The notes below the pieces were generated by a model. That model saw only the letters and a program-made list of their open reading frames with translations. It was not told where the DNA came from and searched no databases. From Zizania palustris (Eukaryota; Streptophyta; Magnoliopsida; Poales; Poaceae): DNA of 64,000 nt. Numbering within the stretch: position 1 is the first letter of the stretch; the number at the start of each line of letters is the position of its first letter. Of the stretch, positions 1 through 11,309 are shown piece by piece. Both the position numbers and the translations under genes were made by a program. The stretch is from the NCBI GenBank assembly GCA_019279435.1, contig JAAALK010000080.1, forward strand, positions 93,207,108-93,271,107, written 5' to 3'.

Positions 1-435
1 AGTCCCACCTTGCTTAATTTGGGAGGAGGAAGTCACCTTAAAAGAGAGATCCACCCTTCCCCTATTAGACTAGTATTTTGGGGCGATTGGGCCTCTTTCC
101 AAGTGGATGTGCTGATGAACTGTTGGAGTCCGGACAACCTTAATTTGTTGGGCCTCGGCCAATCCTACTTGGGTCAGATCTATCATTTGGTATTAGAGCT
201 GGGCCCACTTTAAGAGGGTGGGAATGATGAGGACATCCTCCACTAATACCCACTGGCAAAGACGCAACGACCCAGTTGGCCCTGTTGTAGTCGGGCAGCA
301 ACCGTGTGAGCCTCGGAATAGTCCCACCTTGCTTAATTTGGGAGGATGAAGTCACCTTAAAAGAGAGGGCCACCCTTCCACTATTAGACTAGTCTTTTTG
401 GGCCTTGGCCAACCCTACCTGGGCCGGATCTATCA
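1..435 (+). mobile_element. TRIM-like element (terminal-repeat retrotransposon in miniature), 5' end cut by window edge
   Basis: The block beginning AGTCCCACCTTGCTTAATTT at position 1 recurs at about 320, and both copies end in GATCTATCA (185 and 435). Directly after the first copy, 188-199 reads TGGTATTAGAGC, one base from the primer-binding site complementary to initiator tRNA-Met. This gives a miniature LTR retrotransposon: 5' LTR up to 185, PBS, about 120 bp of internal DNA without coding capacity, and a 3' LTR at about 305-435. The first LTR carries roughly 67 bp absent from the second, so the LTRs have diverged by indel. Small size, short LTRs and the Met PBS fit the TRIM/SMART group of non-autonomous plant elements. 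Exact outer ends are uncertain. Confidence 0.65.
188..199 (+). other. Primer-binding site of the TRIM (initiator tRNA-Met type, one mismatch)
   Basis: TGGTATTAGAGC lies two bases after the 5' LTR end. It differs by one C-to-T change from the usual plant Met PBS. Confidence 0.65.
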
Positions 436-856
436 AGTGGTTTGTTCTTACGAAGTGATTAGTCATTAGTGATTGCCTACTTGCATGCCCGCATTAGCAA
501 CTCATGTTTGTTCCAATAACCGATCAATCGTTCGATAAGATATGTGTTAGGTAGGTTTTTCTGGAATGGTTGGTTGTATGTGTGGTGATAACAGTGATAG
601 TTTGGAGAAAAAGACCTGTATGCAGCAATGGTTTCTGAATTCTTAGTCAATTTACGAGGATAAGTGATTATTACCAATGCAGAATTCAATGTGTTAGGGG
701 AAAAGACTGATTATTTGTCTTGCCATGCATATATAGTGTCTAATGATATATACTTACTGATTCTGATTTTTCTTTATTTCTTTCTTTCTTTTCTCAGACC
801 TGCTACAACATATTTGTTTATGTATGAATAGTTTTGACATATGGTGTCTTACTCTC
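436..856. other. Unassigned AT-rich stretch
   Basis: No ORF of note and no recognised repeat. A pyrimidine run followed by CAG near 775-800 resembles a splice acceptor, but no exon follows. It is probably flanking DNA into which the TRIM and the Tat elements inserted. Confidence 0.4.
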
Positions 857-1433
857 TGTTGGCGTAAAAGATTACGCTAACAGGTTTCTGTAGAAAAGAA
901 ACTAACAAACGAAGTGTTTGCGAAGCGAACTGTTCTAAGCCTCCGAAAGGATAATAACTTAGAGTAGTTCGAAAGTGTGTATTGATTCACTTGTAATCGG
1001 TCCTCCTTACAGGGTAAAATGGGGGGTATTTATAGGCCTAAATATTAAGGAAAAGACCTATTTACCCCTTTATTACAACCGACATTAAGGAAACTATTCG
1101 GTTTCCTTAATAGGGCTAAAATGGTAAAAGACTAATCTAATAGGATAGAAGATAAGTCTTCCATCTTAGCTGGCAGAAAAGATCCTGAAGGACTTTGGTT
1201 CGAAGACATACTTCGAACCAATGCCTGCCTTCGGGCTTCGAACCAGGTTCCATGCACCTTCGAAGATGGCCTTCGGACAATCTTCGAACTGGCTGGCTGT
1301 CTTCATGCTGCTTTGGCAATAACCCCGAAGATGAGATATTTTCCCCCAACAGTAGCCCCTCGAATACGCTTCTCCGTTCGGCCTGTAACGTTAGGAGAGC
1401 AGTATACGGAAAGAAAAGATAACCAATCATAGG
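857..1433 (-). mobile_element. 3' LTR and internal stub of a minus-strand Tat-lineage gypsy element
   Basis: 857-1351 is a 495-bp LTR in reverse orientation (TGTTGG...CCAACA). It is the inverted counterpart of the LTR at 1434-1928. Read on the minus strand, the bases just before the LTR (1352-1362) are CGAGGGGCTAC, the same polypurine tract that precedes the 3' LTR of Tat2 near 40199-40208. It is therefore a 3' LTR with about 80 bp of its own internal region. The remainder of this element is missing: the plus-strand Tat1 begins at 1434, with ATAGG (1429-1433) as the candidate half of a target-site duplication. Confidence 0.75.
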
Positions 1434-1928
1434 TGTTGGGGGAAAATACCTCATCTTCGGGGTTATTGCTAAAGTAGCATGAAGACAGCCAACTACTTCG
1501 AAGATTGTTCGAAGACCTTCTTCGAAGATGCTCGGAACCTGGTTCGAAGCCCGAAGACAGACACTGGTTCGAAGTATGTCTTCGAACCAAAGCCCTTCAG
1601 GATCTTTTCTGCTAGCTAAGATGGAAGACTTATCTTCTATCCTATTAGATTAGTCTTTTACCATTTTAGCCCTATTAAGGAAACCGAATAGTTTCCTTAA
1701 TGTCGGTTGTAATAGAGGGGTAAATAGGTCTTTTCCTTAATGTTTAGGCCTATAAATACCCCCCATTTCATCCTGTAATAGGGACCGATTACAAGTGAAT
1801 CAATACACACTTTCAAACTATTCTAAGCTATTATCCTTTCGGAGGCTTGGAACAGTTTGCTTCGCAAACACTTCGTTTGTTAGTTTCTTTTCTACAGAAA
1901 CCTGTTAGCGTAATCTTTTGCGCCAACA
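1434..1928 (+). repeat. 5' LTR of Tat1
   Basis: 495 bp, TGTTGG at the start and CCAACA at the end, followed by a PBS. It contains a TATA box and many CTTCGAAG-type palindromes in its first third (about 1490-1590). It is very similar to the inverted LTR at 857-1351, with scattered substitutions. Confidence 0.88.
1751..1758 (+). promoter_or_regulatory. TATA box of the Tat1 LTR promoter
   Basis: TATAAATA followed by a C run. The same TATAAATACCCCC arrangement occurs in the Tat2 LTRs at 32314 and 40806, which marks it as the conserved core promoter. Confidence 0.7.
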
Positions 1929-1930
1929 GT

Positions 1931-1948
1931 TGGCGCCGTCCGTGGGGA
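1931..1948 (+). other. Primer-binding site of Tat1
   Basis: TGGCGCCGTCCGTGGGGA starts two bases after the LTR and is identical to the PBS of Tat2 at 32416. This PBS is typical of grass Tat/RIRE2-like elements. I believe it matches a tRNA-Arg 3' end, but could not check it. Confidence 0.75.
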
Positions 1949-1990
1949 ACTTAGTCCAAAAAACTTCGTTCTCTACCAACCTTTTGCATC

Positions 1991-3385
1991 ATGCCTCCTA
2001 AGCGGAGTGCACCTCGCAATCCCACTCGGAGGTCCTCTCGGATCTCCGGAGAGATACCCTTCGACACAGTTGAAGTCGGAGGGTCTTCGACTATCCCTCC
2101 ACCTCAAACTCCGCAAGGGGCTTCTATCCCTCGAGGATACGAAACCTCTCCACCAACCCCTTTTACACTCCGACCGCCCGGAGCCACTCTGCCACCCTCC
2201 ATTCCGATCGGAACTGATCATACCAGTTCTCAAGACCCGGAAGGTCCTTCCGGAGGAGATGAAGATAGCCTTGGAGACATGGCCACTCAAATGGCCAATC
2301 TTCAAGCCGAGGTAGCAAGGTGGCGGCAAGAGGCTGCGAACAGGCTTCGTCCTCAAGCCACCCCAGCTATCCCCGAAGTGCACGAAGACGACGATCTTGA
2401 CTATCCCGAAGCCCCGGAGAACGCCTCTTACGACGATGAATCTCCGTTACATCCTGAGCTTCAGAAGATTCGCTTCAATCCGAAGTTTAAAACTTCGAAG
2501 CTCTGCAAGTATGCCGGAGACGAAGATCCTAGTGAGTTTGCACGCTCTTATGCCCTAGCAATCGAAGCTAGTGGCGGAGACAGAGATACTATGGCGAAGT
2601 GCTTCCCGTTAGCCCTCGAAGGAGTGGCGTTGAGATGGTTCTGGTCTTTAAAACCAGGATCAATCATGTCATGGTTACAGTTGAGGAAGAAGTTCATAAG
2701 TAACTTTCAGGGCACCTTCGTGCCCCCCATGTCTACAGGAAGCCTTTTCCAAGTGAAACAGCTCCCCGGAGAAACATTGAGGCAGTACTTCAAGCGCTTC
2801 GCTCACACGAAGTCGCAAATTCGGGGGCTGTCCACATCTTCGGTGGTTGATGCGGCTCGGGAAGGCGTCAGTCATAAAGGCCTTCTGGATAAATTGCATC
2901 GGAAGAGCATCACCACAGTATCACAGTTGATGTCGTACTTCGAGGAGTACTCGAAGTCAGAAGAAGGTTGGCTTCGGAGGACTACTGCTACTTCGACAGT
3001 GTTGACAGAAGTTAAAGCAGAGGTGAAGACTTCGGCTCAGCCACAAGAACCAGTCCCCGAAGTGCAACATGATAGAAGAAGAGGGCAAAAGCACCCTCGC
3101 TCTGAGGTCTTAAACATTGCACCCCCGCAGAAGTTTGCACCAAGAGCTCCACAGTCTGCAGGGAACAAGTCCGGCGGCTGGAGGCCGCCAGGGAAAACGG
3201 CTGGCAAGGGCCAGACCCTTTTTGCTGTATCCATGGAGAGAACCGAAGCCATGCAACTGATACCTGCAAGGCTATTCTTACCCTTCGGGGAGAATACTTG
3301 GAAAGAACTTCGGGTCGAGGTAGTACCGACCGAAGTCCAGCAGCAGCAGTGCGCTCGGAGCCGGTCCAGGCTGTGGCGCGGATAG
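1991..3385 (+). CDS. gag: Tat1 gag polyprotein (N-terminal part of gag-pol)
   Basis: The 464-residue product forms the capsid/nucleocapsid precursor of virus-like particles in the cytoplasm. The start at 1991 lies 42 bp after the PBS and matches the Tat2 start at 32479. Residues 1-150 are a low-complexity Pro/Ser/Arg leader. About 165-300 is the retrotransposon gag core, with the conserved blocks around PLALEGVALRWFWSL, NFQGTF, and SLFQVKQLPGETLRQYFKRF. The C-terminal third is basic. The frame ends early: homology continues in another frame (3298-3708) toward the protease, so a frameshift near 3300 separates gag from pol. Tat gag and pol normally form one reading frame, so this copy is damaged here. 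Confidence 0.85.
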   Translation: MPPKRSAPRNPTRRSSRISGEIPFDTVEVGGSSTIPPPQTPQGASIPRGYETSPPTPFTLRPPGATLPPSIPIGTDHTSSQDPEGPSGGDEDSLGDMATQMANLQAEVARWRQEAANRLRPQATPAIPEVHEDDDLDYPEAPENASYDDESPLHPELQKIRFNPKFKTSKLCKYAGDEDPSEFARSYALAIEASGGDRDTMAKCFPLALEGVALRWFWSLKPGSIMSWLQLRKKFISNFQGTFVPPMSTGSLFQVKQLPGETLRQYFKRFAHTKSQIRGLSTSSVVDAAREGVSHKGLLDKLHRKSITTVSQLMSYFEEYSKSEEGWLRRTTATSTVLTEVKAEVKTSAQPQEPVPEVQHDRRRGQKHPRSEVLNIAPPQKFAPRAPQSAGNKSGGWRPPGKTAGKGQTLFAVSMERTEAMQLIPARLFLPFGENTWKELRVEVVPTEVQQQQCARSRSRLWRG

Positions 3386-6300
3386 AAAATCTTGATGCTG
3401 CAAGGAATCCTCCGGTGGCCAATGTTATGCCACCTCCGAAGCAAGAAGAAGGGCAAGATAGAGGGAAGAGAGTAGTTCTCCCTATCTCCGGAGGAGGTAC
3501 CCTCGGAAGCATGTCCAAGAGACAGCGAAGAGAGTACGTCCGAGAAGTAGGCCACATTGGGACTTCATCATCTGCAGCTGCAATGCCGGAGTGGTCTCAT
3601 GTTCCAATATCTTTCTCTGCGGAGGATGCAGCTGGTATCAAGTTCCGCATGCAGATCCATTGGTTATCACTGCTGATATTGCCGGAACTGAAGTCCGAAG
3701 GGTGCTAATCGACGGAGGTAGCTCGGCAGATATCATATTTGTACAAGCCTTCGATCAGTTATGCATTTCCCGGAAGCATCTTCTCCCAGCGGCTCGTCCT
3801 CTGCAAGGCTTTGCAGGACCTCCGCTAGATGCACTTGGCCAGATAGGCCTGGAAGTAACCTTCGGAGAAGGTTTACTAGCCCGAACTGAAGAAATTATCT
3901 TTGATGTGGTGGATGCCCCGTATGCTTATAATGTTATCTTTGGCCGAGGCATGTTGAATCAGTTCGGAGCTGTGGCGCATCACAATTACTTGTGCATGAA
4001 GATGCCCACACAATCAGGAGTTCTGACAGTCTTCGGAGATCAAGCCATAGCTCGGAGAGCAGAATATGGTCATGGTCCTCCTCTTGATCCGAGGCAAGTA
4101 AACAGTGTCCAAGAAAATGGAGAAATTTTTTCAGCCTCCTCCGAAGCTTCGAAGAAATCGTTTCCAAGACCAAGTCCCGAAGGAGAGATTGCAACGAAGA
4201 TCATTGTCAAAGATGGTAAAGAATACACTTTTCAGTTTGGTAAAGATTTACCTCCCGAAGTTGCAACTTCCTTGGAAAAGGTTGTAGGAGAAAATTTGGA
4301 TGTCTTCGCCTGGTCTGACGAAGATATCACCGGAGTCGATCGGGATATTATTGAGCACAGCTTGCTTGTAAACCCGAAGGCCCGGCCTGTTCGACAAGGG
4401 CTCCGGAAGATGTCCGCAGAGAGAGCTGCTCTAGCTAAGGACGAAGTTGAAAAACTGTTGAAGGCTGGGATTATCAGAGAAGTGGCCCATACAGAATGGC
4501 TAGCCAACCCAGTCTTCGTCAGGAAGAAGTCTTCCGGGAAGTGGCGCATGTGCATTGATTTTACATCATTGAATAAAGCGTGCCCACGTGACCCCTACCC
4601 CATGCCCCGAATTGATCAGCTAGTTGACTCCACTGCAGGTTCGGAGTTACTAAGCTTCCTCGACGCGTATTCCGGCTATCATCAAATATGGTTAAAGCGC
4701 GAAGATGAAATCAAGACGAGCTTTGTAACTCCTTCGGGAGTCTTCTGCTATGTAAGAATGCCCTTCGGCCTAAGAAATGCCGGGGCTACTTTTTCAAGAT
4801 TAGTTGCTAAGGCTCTAGGTCATCAACTAGGTCGTAATGTGGAGGCCTATATGGATGATATTGTAATAAAGAGTGCTTTAAAGCACCAACATAGCCTAGA
4901 CTTAGCAGAAACATTCAATAGCCTTCGGGCATGTGGCATCCGCCTTAACCCCGAAAAATGTATATTCGGAGCTAAGGCTGGAAAGTTGTTAGGGTACTTA
5001 GTTTCAAGTAGGGGAATTGAAGCTAGCCCTACTCAAATAACTGCGCTGCAGAAGATGGCTCCTCCCGAGAATGTAAAGCAAGTGCAAAAGCTGACCGGAC
5101 GTCTAGCCGCACTTAGCAGGTTTTTATCAAGGTCTGCGGAGAGGAGCTTGCCAATCTTTAAAGCTTTGAAAGGGTCCGAAGATTTTGCATGGACACCGGA
5201 GTGTCAGAAAAGCTTCGAAGATATTAAAGATTATCTCAGCAATCTTGCTACACTTACGGTGCCCGTTGCAGATGAAACCCTACTTCTATATCTTGCAGCC
5301 ACAGGCTCAGCTGTCAGCGCAGTCCTTGTCAAAGAAGCTGATATCAATGGGAAGTTGGTCCAAAATCCTGTCTATTTTGTATCCGAAGCATTGTCAGGAG
5401 CGAAGACAAGATACTCCGAACTTGAGAAGTTCGTTTATGCTCTGATAATGGCTTCGAGGAAGTTAAGACATTATTTTTTGGCCCATAATGTAATTGTACC
5501 AACTTCGTATCCTTTAGGAGATATGCTCCGAAGCAAAGATTCCACTGGAAGGATTGGAAAGTGGGCAGTAGAGCTAGCACCCTTCGGCATATCTTTCCTG
5601 GCAAGGACAGCTATCAAATCTCAAGTCCTAGCAGACTTCGTAGCAGAGTGGACTCCACCTGCGAAGTTGACTCCGGAGAAATCAGATGACGGAGTCTGGA
5701 CTGTTTACTCCGATGGAGCTTTCCAAGCATCCGGAGCAGGCATTGGGGCAGTATTAATTTCTCCATCAGGACAAAGAGCAATGTACTCCGCAAGACTCAA
5801 CTTTAAGTCTACCAATAATATAGCGGAGTACGAAGGAATATTATTGGGACTCCGGAAAGCACGTGCTCTAGGGGCTACAAGGATAATTATAAAAACAGAT
5901 TCTCAGATAGTAGCAGGGCACGTAGACAAAAGTTTTCAAGTCCGACATCCACAGCTTACAAAGTACTTAGAAGAAATTCGCAAGATCGAAGCACATTTCA
6001 AGGGTATTTCCATTCGGAGTATACCAAGAGCTGAAAACGTGCAAGCGGACATTTTAGCGAAGGCTGCTGCCGGAGCTGTGGATGTGCCTGACGAAGCTTT
6101 CTACGAGGAGCTCAATATACCTTCGGTGCCACAAGTTGCTTCTGCAGAGATTCTCTGCATTCCTAGTGCAGATTGGAAGGATTCAATCATAGAACTCTTG
6201 CAAGGAGGAACAAATTTGCCCGAAGAGCCCCAATTGTCAAGATTAAAGCTCAGAGCAAGAAACTATCAGCTAATCAACGGTATATTATACAAGGCCGGAG

Positions 6301-6514
6301 TATGTTCCCCTCTACTCCGATGTATATCTCAAGCCGAAGGCCAAGAAATTCTTCGAGAAATTCACGAAGGCCTTTGTGGAAGTCATTTAGCCCCTAGAGC
6401 ACTGGCAGGAAAAACACTTCGCCAGGGGCTTTATTGGCCCACAATAACAGCTGATGCGGAGAGCTTGGTCCGCACTTGCCAAGGATGCCAGTGGAGGGGT
6501 CGACGAGTCATCGC
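3298..6514 (+). pseudogene. pol: Tat1 pol: protease, reverse transcriptase, dual RNase H, partial integrase
   Basis: It would release the proteins from the polyprotein, copy the element RNA into DNA and integrate it. The linker to gag lies in one frame (3298-3708). A one-base loss near 3645 then shifts into a long open frame to the gap. Protease: LIDGGSSADII. RT: FTSLNKACPRDPYPMPR, YMDDIVIKS, intact. First RNase H: recognisable, but the expected acidic residue is absent (YLAATGSAVSAVL). Second RNase H: VYSDGAFQASGAG and EYEG, apparently intact. Integrase: the zinc-binding His/Cys segment ends in TCQGCQWRGRR, then N. Only about two indels break it, so this is a relatively young copy. Confidence 0.88.
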
Positions 6515-6614
6515 NNNNNNNNNNNNNNNNNNNNNNNNNNNNNNNNNNNNNNNNNNNNNNNNNNNNNNNNNNNNNNNNNNNNNNNNNNNNNNNNNNNNNN
6601 NNNNNNNNNNNNNN
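6515..6614. other. Assembly gap of exactly 100 N
   Basis: A 100-N run is a common placeholder for a gap of unknown size. The left side is Tat1 integrase and the right side is the N-terminal region of a Helitron. The adjacency of these two elements is therefore not proven, and the Helitron 5' end may lie in the gap. Confidence 0.95.
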
Positions 6615-6639
6615 AATCACAGAGCAAGAAGAATTCCAT

Positions 6640-9600
6640 CTGTTCAACAACCCAACTGGACGATCGATAGATCGTGCTAGATACGGCGTGCTCGTGAAAG
6701 AGCACGCTATGCAAGCTTGACACCAGAGCAAACGAAACAATAGACGTGCACGTGATAAGCCCGATATGCAAGTATGACGGATGAACAGAGACAATTGAGG
6801 CGAGAGAATCAACGATATTCAGTAAGTATGGACAGATGAGCGAAGTCAGGTTATGCGAGAAAAACGTAACCAATGATATCGAGCAAGAAGAAGAACTCTT
6901 GGTCCAAACTGTGTTGTTCGTAATACACCACATGCCTCTGAGATAGGATCTAACAACCTTGATACAACTGACGTTGTCTACCAGAACCTACCTGTTAGCG
7001 CTCACATTTTAAAGACTCAGCCAGACTGTCGTCATTGTGGTGCGAAGAGGTTTGAATATGAGCCGCCAGGATTTTGTTGTATGAATGGCAAGGTCAAACT
7101 TGAAATGCCCGCGCCACCTGAGGAGCTTCGACGGTTGTACACAGGTGAAGACGTTCAATCGCAACATTTTATAGAGAATATTAGATATTTTAACAGTCAT
7201 TTCTCCTTCACCACAATGTACTGTGATTATGACAAGAACCTCGCAAGTGCAAGGGATGGAGTTTACACATTTAAAGCACATGGGCAAATGTATCATAACA
7301 TACATTCTTTTGGGAATGGAGACAATGAACCAAGCCACTTGCAGTTGTACTTCTATGATGATGATCCTAGCTTATCACATCGTTTCCGTCGTGCTCGAGA
7401 TGAGATATATAGAGAAAGGGACATATCTATTATTAGATGTTTGGTACATATTTTGAGAGATAATCCCTACTCTGAAACATTCAGAAGCCTAGGACAGGTT
7501 GAAGACGTTGATGAATATCGTATTGTGCTAAATATGGATTATAGCTAGACCAGAGAACTTATAACAGACCGTTAACATCAGAGGTTGCTGCTGTGTGGGT
7601 TGAGGGGAATGATATTAATAAACATTTTGATCGTAGCATCACCTTGTTTGGCAATAACAACAACTACTATTCAATTAGACCGAGTGATGGGTGCTACGAC
7701 CCTTTGTCATACCCCCTATTTTTTCCAAGAGCGGAGCTCGGTTGGCATTCTGATATACCAAGACAAGGTATTGACATTAGTCAAATAAGTGCAACCCGAC
7801 AAAGAAATGCTGACAACTCAGGTTAGCTAAGTGACTCATATTCATGTTATTACGATACTATTAATCCATACGCTAATCACCTAACTGATTTCTCTTTTCT
7901 TTGTAGATACTACCAGCAAGTTTTTTGTTTCGATGCGTGAATATTATTGCTATAAATTCCAGATGCGTAGTGGAATCTTCAACACGGTCTTGTATGGAGA
8001 CGTCTATTCCAACAGTTTGTAGTTGATACCTACATAAAAATTGAAACGTCTCGCCTGAATTACTTCTTATACAATCAGAAGAAAATTCGTGCGGATCTTT
8101 ATCAGGGCTTGATGGATAGTGTATCTGTTGGAGAACATAGAGCCAACAGATTGGGGAAAAGATGGGTCCTACCTGCATCGTTATCGGTGGCGGGAGGGAT
8201 ATGAGACGAAGATATATGGATGCTATGGCCTTAGTGCAGAAGTATGGAAAACCCGACATATTTATCACAATGACTTGTAATCCTAATTGGGAAGAGATAA
8301 TTAGGGAGCTTGGACCTGGCCAAACACCACAAGATCGTCCTGATCTTGTTGTGCGTGTATTAAAGCCAAGCTAGAGGATCTCAAGTTCCAGCTATTTCGT
8401 AAACATATCCTAGGAATCATTGCAGCACAAGTACATGTAATCGAGTTCCAAAAAAGGGGTCTACCGCATGCACATTTCCTCCTTATCATGGAGTCAACTT
8501 ACAAATTGAGTTGTCCCGATGAGTATGATAATGTTATCTCAGCAGAACTTCCAGATAAGGATATATACCCGGAGCTACATGAAATGGTAGTGAAACATAT
8601 GATGCATGGCCCATGTGGCCCACTAAATAGGAAGAGTCCATGCATGAAAAATGGTAGTTGCAAGTGCTATTATCCACGCCAATTTAGTGACACAACTATC
8701 CAAGGTCAAGATTCTTACCCTATTTACAGGAGAAGGGATGACAGTCAGAGGGTAAGAGTGAGAGGTCATGAATTAGACAATAGATGGGATGTTCCATATA
8801 ATCCTATGCTTCTAAGAATGTATGACTGTCACATCAATGCAGAGGTTTGTTCGAGCATTAAGGCTGTGAAGTACCTCTACAAGTATATTTATAAGGGGCA
8901 TGATAGGGCATCTGTGTCCATGAATGAAGCTGATGAAAACCACGAGATTAATGAGATAAATGAATATAGGGATGCTAGGTGGGTAACACCATAGGAGGCA
9001 TTATGGAGAATATTTGGAGTTGATCTTAGCGGGATTTCGCCACCAGTGCTACAGTTACAGCTCCACCTCCCAGGAATGCATCTTGTGTCCTATAGAGAGA
9101 ATGCTGATGTACGTGAAGTTCTCGACCAACAGGGTGCCTCAAGAACCATGTTGACTGAGTATTTCAAGGCAAATCAGCAATTTATGTGGGCACGCACGTT
9201 ACTTTATAGGGAATTCCCACAAAATGCAGTGTGGTTGCCTGGACGTAAGCTTTGGAAAATAAGAGAACGAAGCACGCAGATTGGGAGGATCATCTCAGCA
9301 CATCCAGCAGAGGGAGAGAGATACTACTTGAGGGTTCTATTAAACCATGTGGTTGGTGCTACTTCATTTGAGGATTTGAGGACATATGATGGTATTGTAT
9401 ACCCTACATTTCGAGAAAGCGCTGAGAAAAGAGGTATTATTGAGTCAGATAACAGCATTGATGAGTGCCTCTCTGAAGCTGAAGTTTTTCATATGCCTTC
9501 GTCCCTCCGAAGGTTGTTTGCTACAATATTGGTTTATTGTGAACCTAGCGATGTGCGTGGACTCTGGAACAAACACTTCGAAGCAATGTCTGATGACATC

Positions 9601-11206
9601 CGACGATCCCAGATGAATGCATATGCAATTGAACAATTGGTGTTATTGGATATCAGAAAATTGCTTCAGTCAATGGGTAAAGAGATAACATCATTTCCTC
9701 TTCCAGAAATTGATGAATCATATGACACCATGGCGGGTGAGGTGAGGGAGATTTGTGAAGAGTCCTCTATACAAGTGGATAATGAGCTACTAGCGAGCAC
9801 ATCCTCTCTTAATGCAGAACAAAGATATGCTTATGACATTATACTATCATCCGTTGACAACAATAGTGGAGGTGTGTTTTTGTTGATGGTCCAGGAGGAA
9901 CAGGAAAAACCTTTCTGTACAAAGCTTTATTAGCAAAAGTCCGTAGCGAGGGGAAGATAGCTATTGCTACTGCAACATCTGGTGTTGCTGCTTCGATCAT
10001 GCCTGGAGGTAGGACGGCTCATTCAAGGTTCAAGATACCACTAAGCATACAAGATAATGCGGTGTGTAACTTAACCAAACAAAGTGGTACTGCTAAGCTT
10101 CTTCAAAAAGCTTCGCTTATATTATGGGATAAAGTCTCCATGACAAAAAGACAGGCAATAGAGGCATTGGACAAGAGCATGAGGGACATAATGGAAAAGC
10201 CCAATCTTCCATTTGGAGGCAAAACAATGGTTTTTGGAGGTGACTTCAGACAAGTTCTTCCAGTTATACGAAAGGGGAATAGGGCTCAAATTGTAAACGC
10301 AACCTTGCGTAGATCTTACCTATGGGATAACATGCATCAATTGAGACTTGTCCATAACATGAGAGCTCGATCAGATATATGGTTTTCAAACTACCTGCTA
10401 CGGATTGGCAATGGCATTGAAGAGACCATCGATGATGACTATGTAAATTTACCCGACGAGATATGTGTACCCTACACTGGTGCAGAATCAGACATTGATA
10501 GTCTTATTGACATGGTATTTCCAATGTTAGGTGCAAACATGACTGATGCAGACTACATCACATCTCGAGCTATTTTGTCAACGAGGAATGAGAACGTTGA
10601 TGCAATAAACATGAAGCTTATCGAACGTTTTCCTGGTAACGAGATGATTTATCACAGTCATGATCGAGCAGTCGATGATCCATGCAACCATTATCCGTCT
10701 GAGTTCCTGAATTCATTAACACCAAATGGGTTACCTCCACATATATTAAAACTCAAGGTTAATTGTCCTGTGATTTTGCTCAGAAATCTTGACCCGGCCA
10801 ATGGTCTGTGTAATGGGACTAGGTTGATAGTCCGAGCATTTCAAAGAAATACTATTGATGCTGAAATTGTATTGGGACAACATGCTGGTGAGAGAGTCTT
10901 CCTTCCACGCATACCCTTGTGCCCCTCCGATGATGAGATGTTCCCCTTCAAGTTTAAGAGGAGTCAATTTCCTGTTAGGGTGAGTTTTGCAATGACAATT
11001 AATAAAGCACAGGGTCAAACAATACCGCATGTTGGAATATACCTCCCGAACCCGGTGTTCTCTCATGGACAATTATATGTAGCTCTGTCACGAGCACTTC
11101 TCGTAGCAATATCAAAATACTCGCCGCTTCAGAAACAAATAGGGGTATCAATTCAACAAGCACGCTAACGAAGAATATCGTCTACAAGGAAGTGCTCACT
11201 GGGTAG
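6640..11206 (+). pseudogene. Helitron Rep-helicase (RepHel), copy 1, broken
   Basis: RepHel nicks and unwinds DNA for rolling-circle transposition in the nucleus. 6640-6850 holds decayed repeats of the RYASMTxEQ type with stops. 7020-7550 is the Helitron-like N-terminal domain (CRHCGAKRFEYEPPGFCC). 7590-7821 continues it. The HUH motif is GLPHAHFLL near 8460-8480, and the tyrosine motif is KYLYKYIYKG near 8870-8900. The helicase runs from about 9840 to 11206. Damage: stops after 7545, a stop at the VTP position near 8990, single-base losses near 8182, 8365, 9881 and 11097, and Glu-to-Lys in Walker B (10131-10133). The stop near 8990 is also present in copy 2 and is older than the duplication. 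Confidence 0.85.
7822..7906 (+). other. Probable intron in the Helitron Rep gene
   Basis: GT at 7822, a pyrimidine-rich TTTCTCTTTTCTTTGTAG ending at 7906, 85 bp long. Helitron protein homology stops before it and resumes after it. Confidence 0.5.
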
Positions 11207-11309
11207 ATAAAAGAAGATGTACTCATTGTATAGTATATTGTACAATTTCATACCAGATCTGTAATTATAAATATGCAATGACACTTTATATAGAAAAATG
11301 ATAGCTCTA

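Larger units (their letters stand above)
1434..6514 (+). mobile_element. Tat1: 5' part of a Tat-lineage Ty3/gypsy retrotransposon, truncated by an assembly gap
   Basis: The order is 5' LTR (1434-1928), PBS (1931-1948), gag (1991 onward), protease, reverse transcriptase, two RNase H domains and the start of integrase, ended by the N gap at 6515. The domain order and dual RNase H place it in the Tat lineage of plant Ty3/gypsy elements. The integrase core, any antisense ORF and the 3' LTR are not visible. The LTR is CG-poor but rich in TTCGAAG motifs. It shares its LTR family with the minus-strand LTRs at 857-1351, 11706-12200 and 22924-23416. Confidence 0.9.

Noticed and set aside
775..835. Pyrimidine tract with CAG that looks like a host-gene splice acceptor
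   Set aside because: No downstream exon of any length and no protein homology; too little to call a gene.
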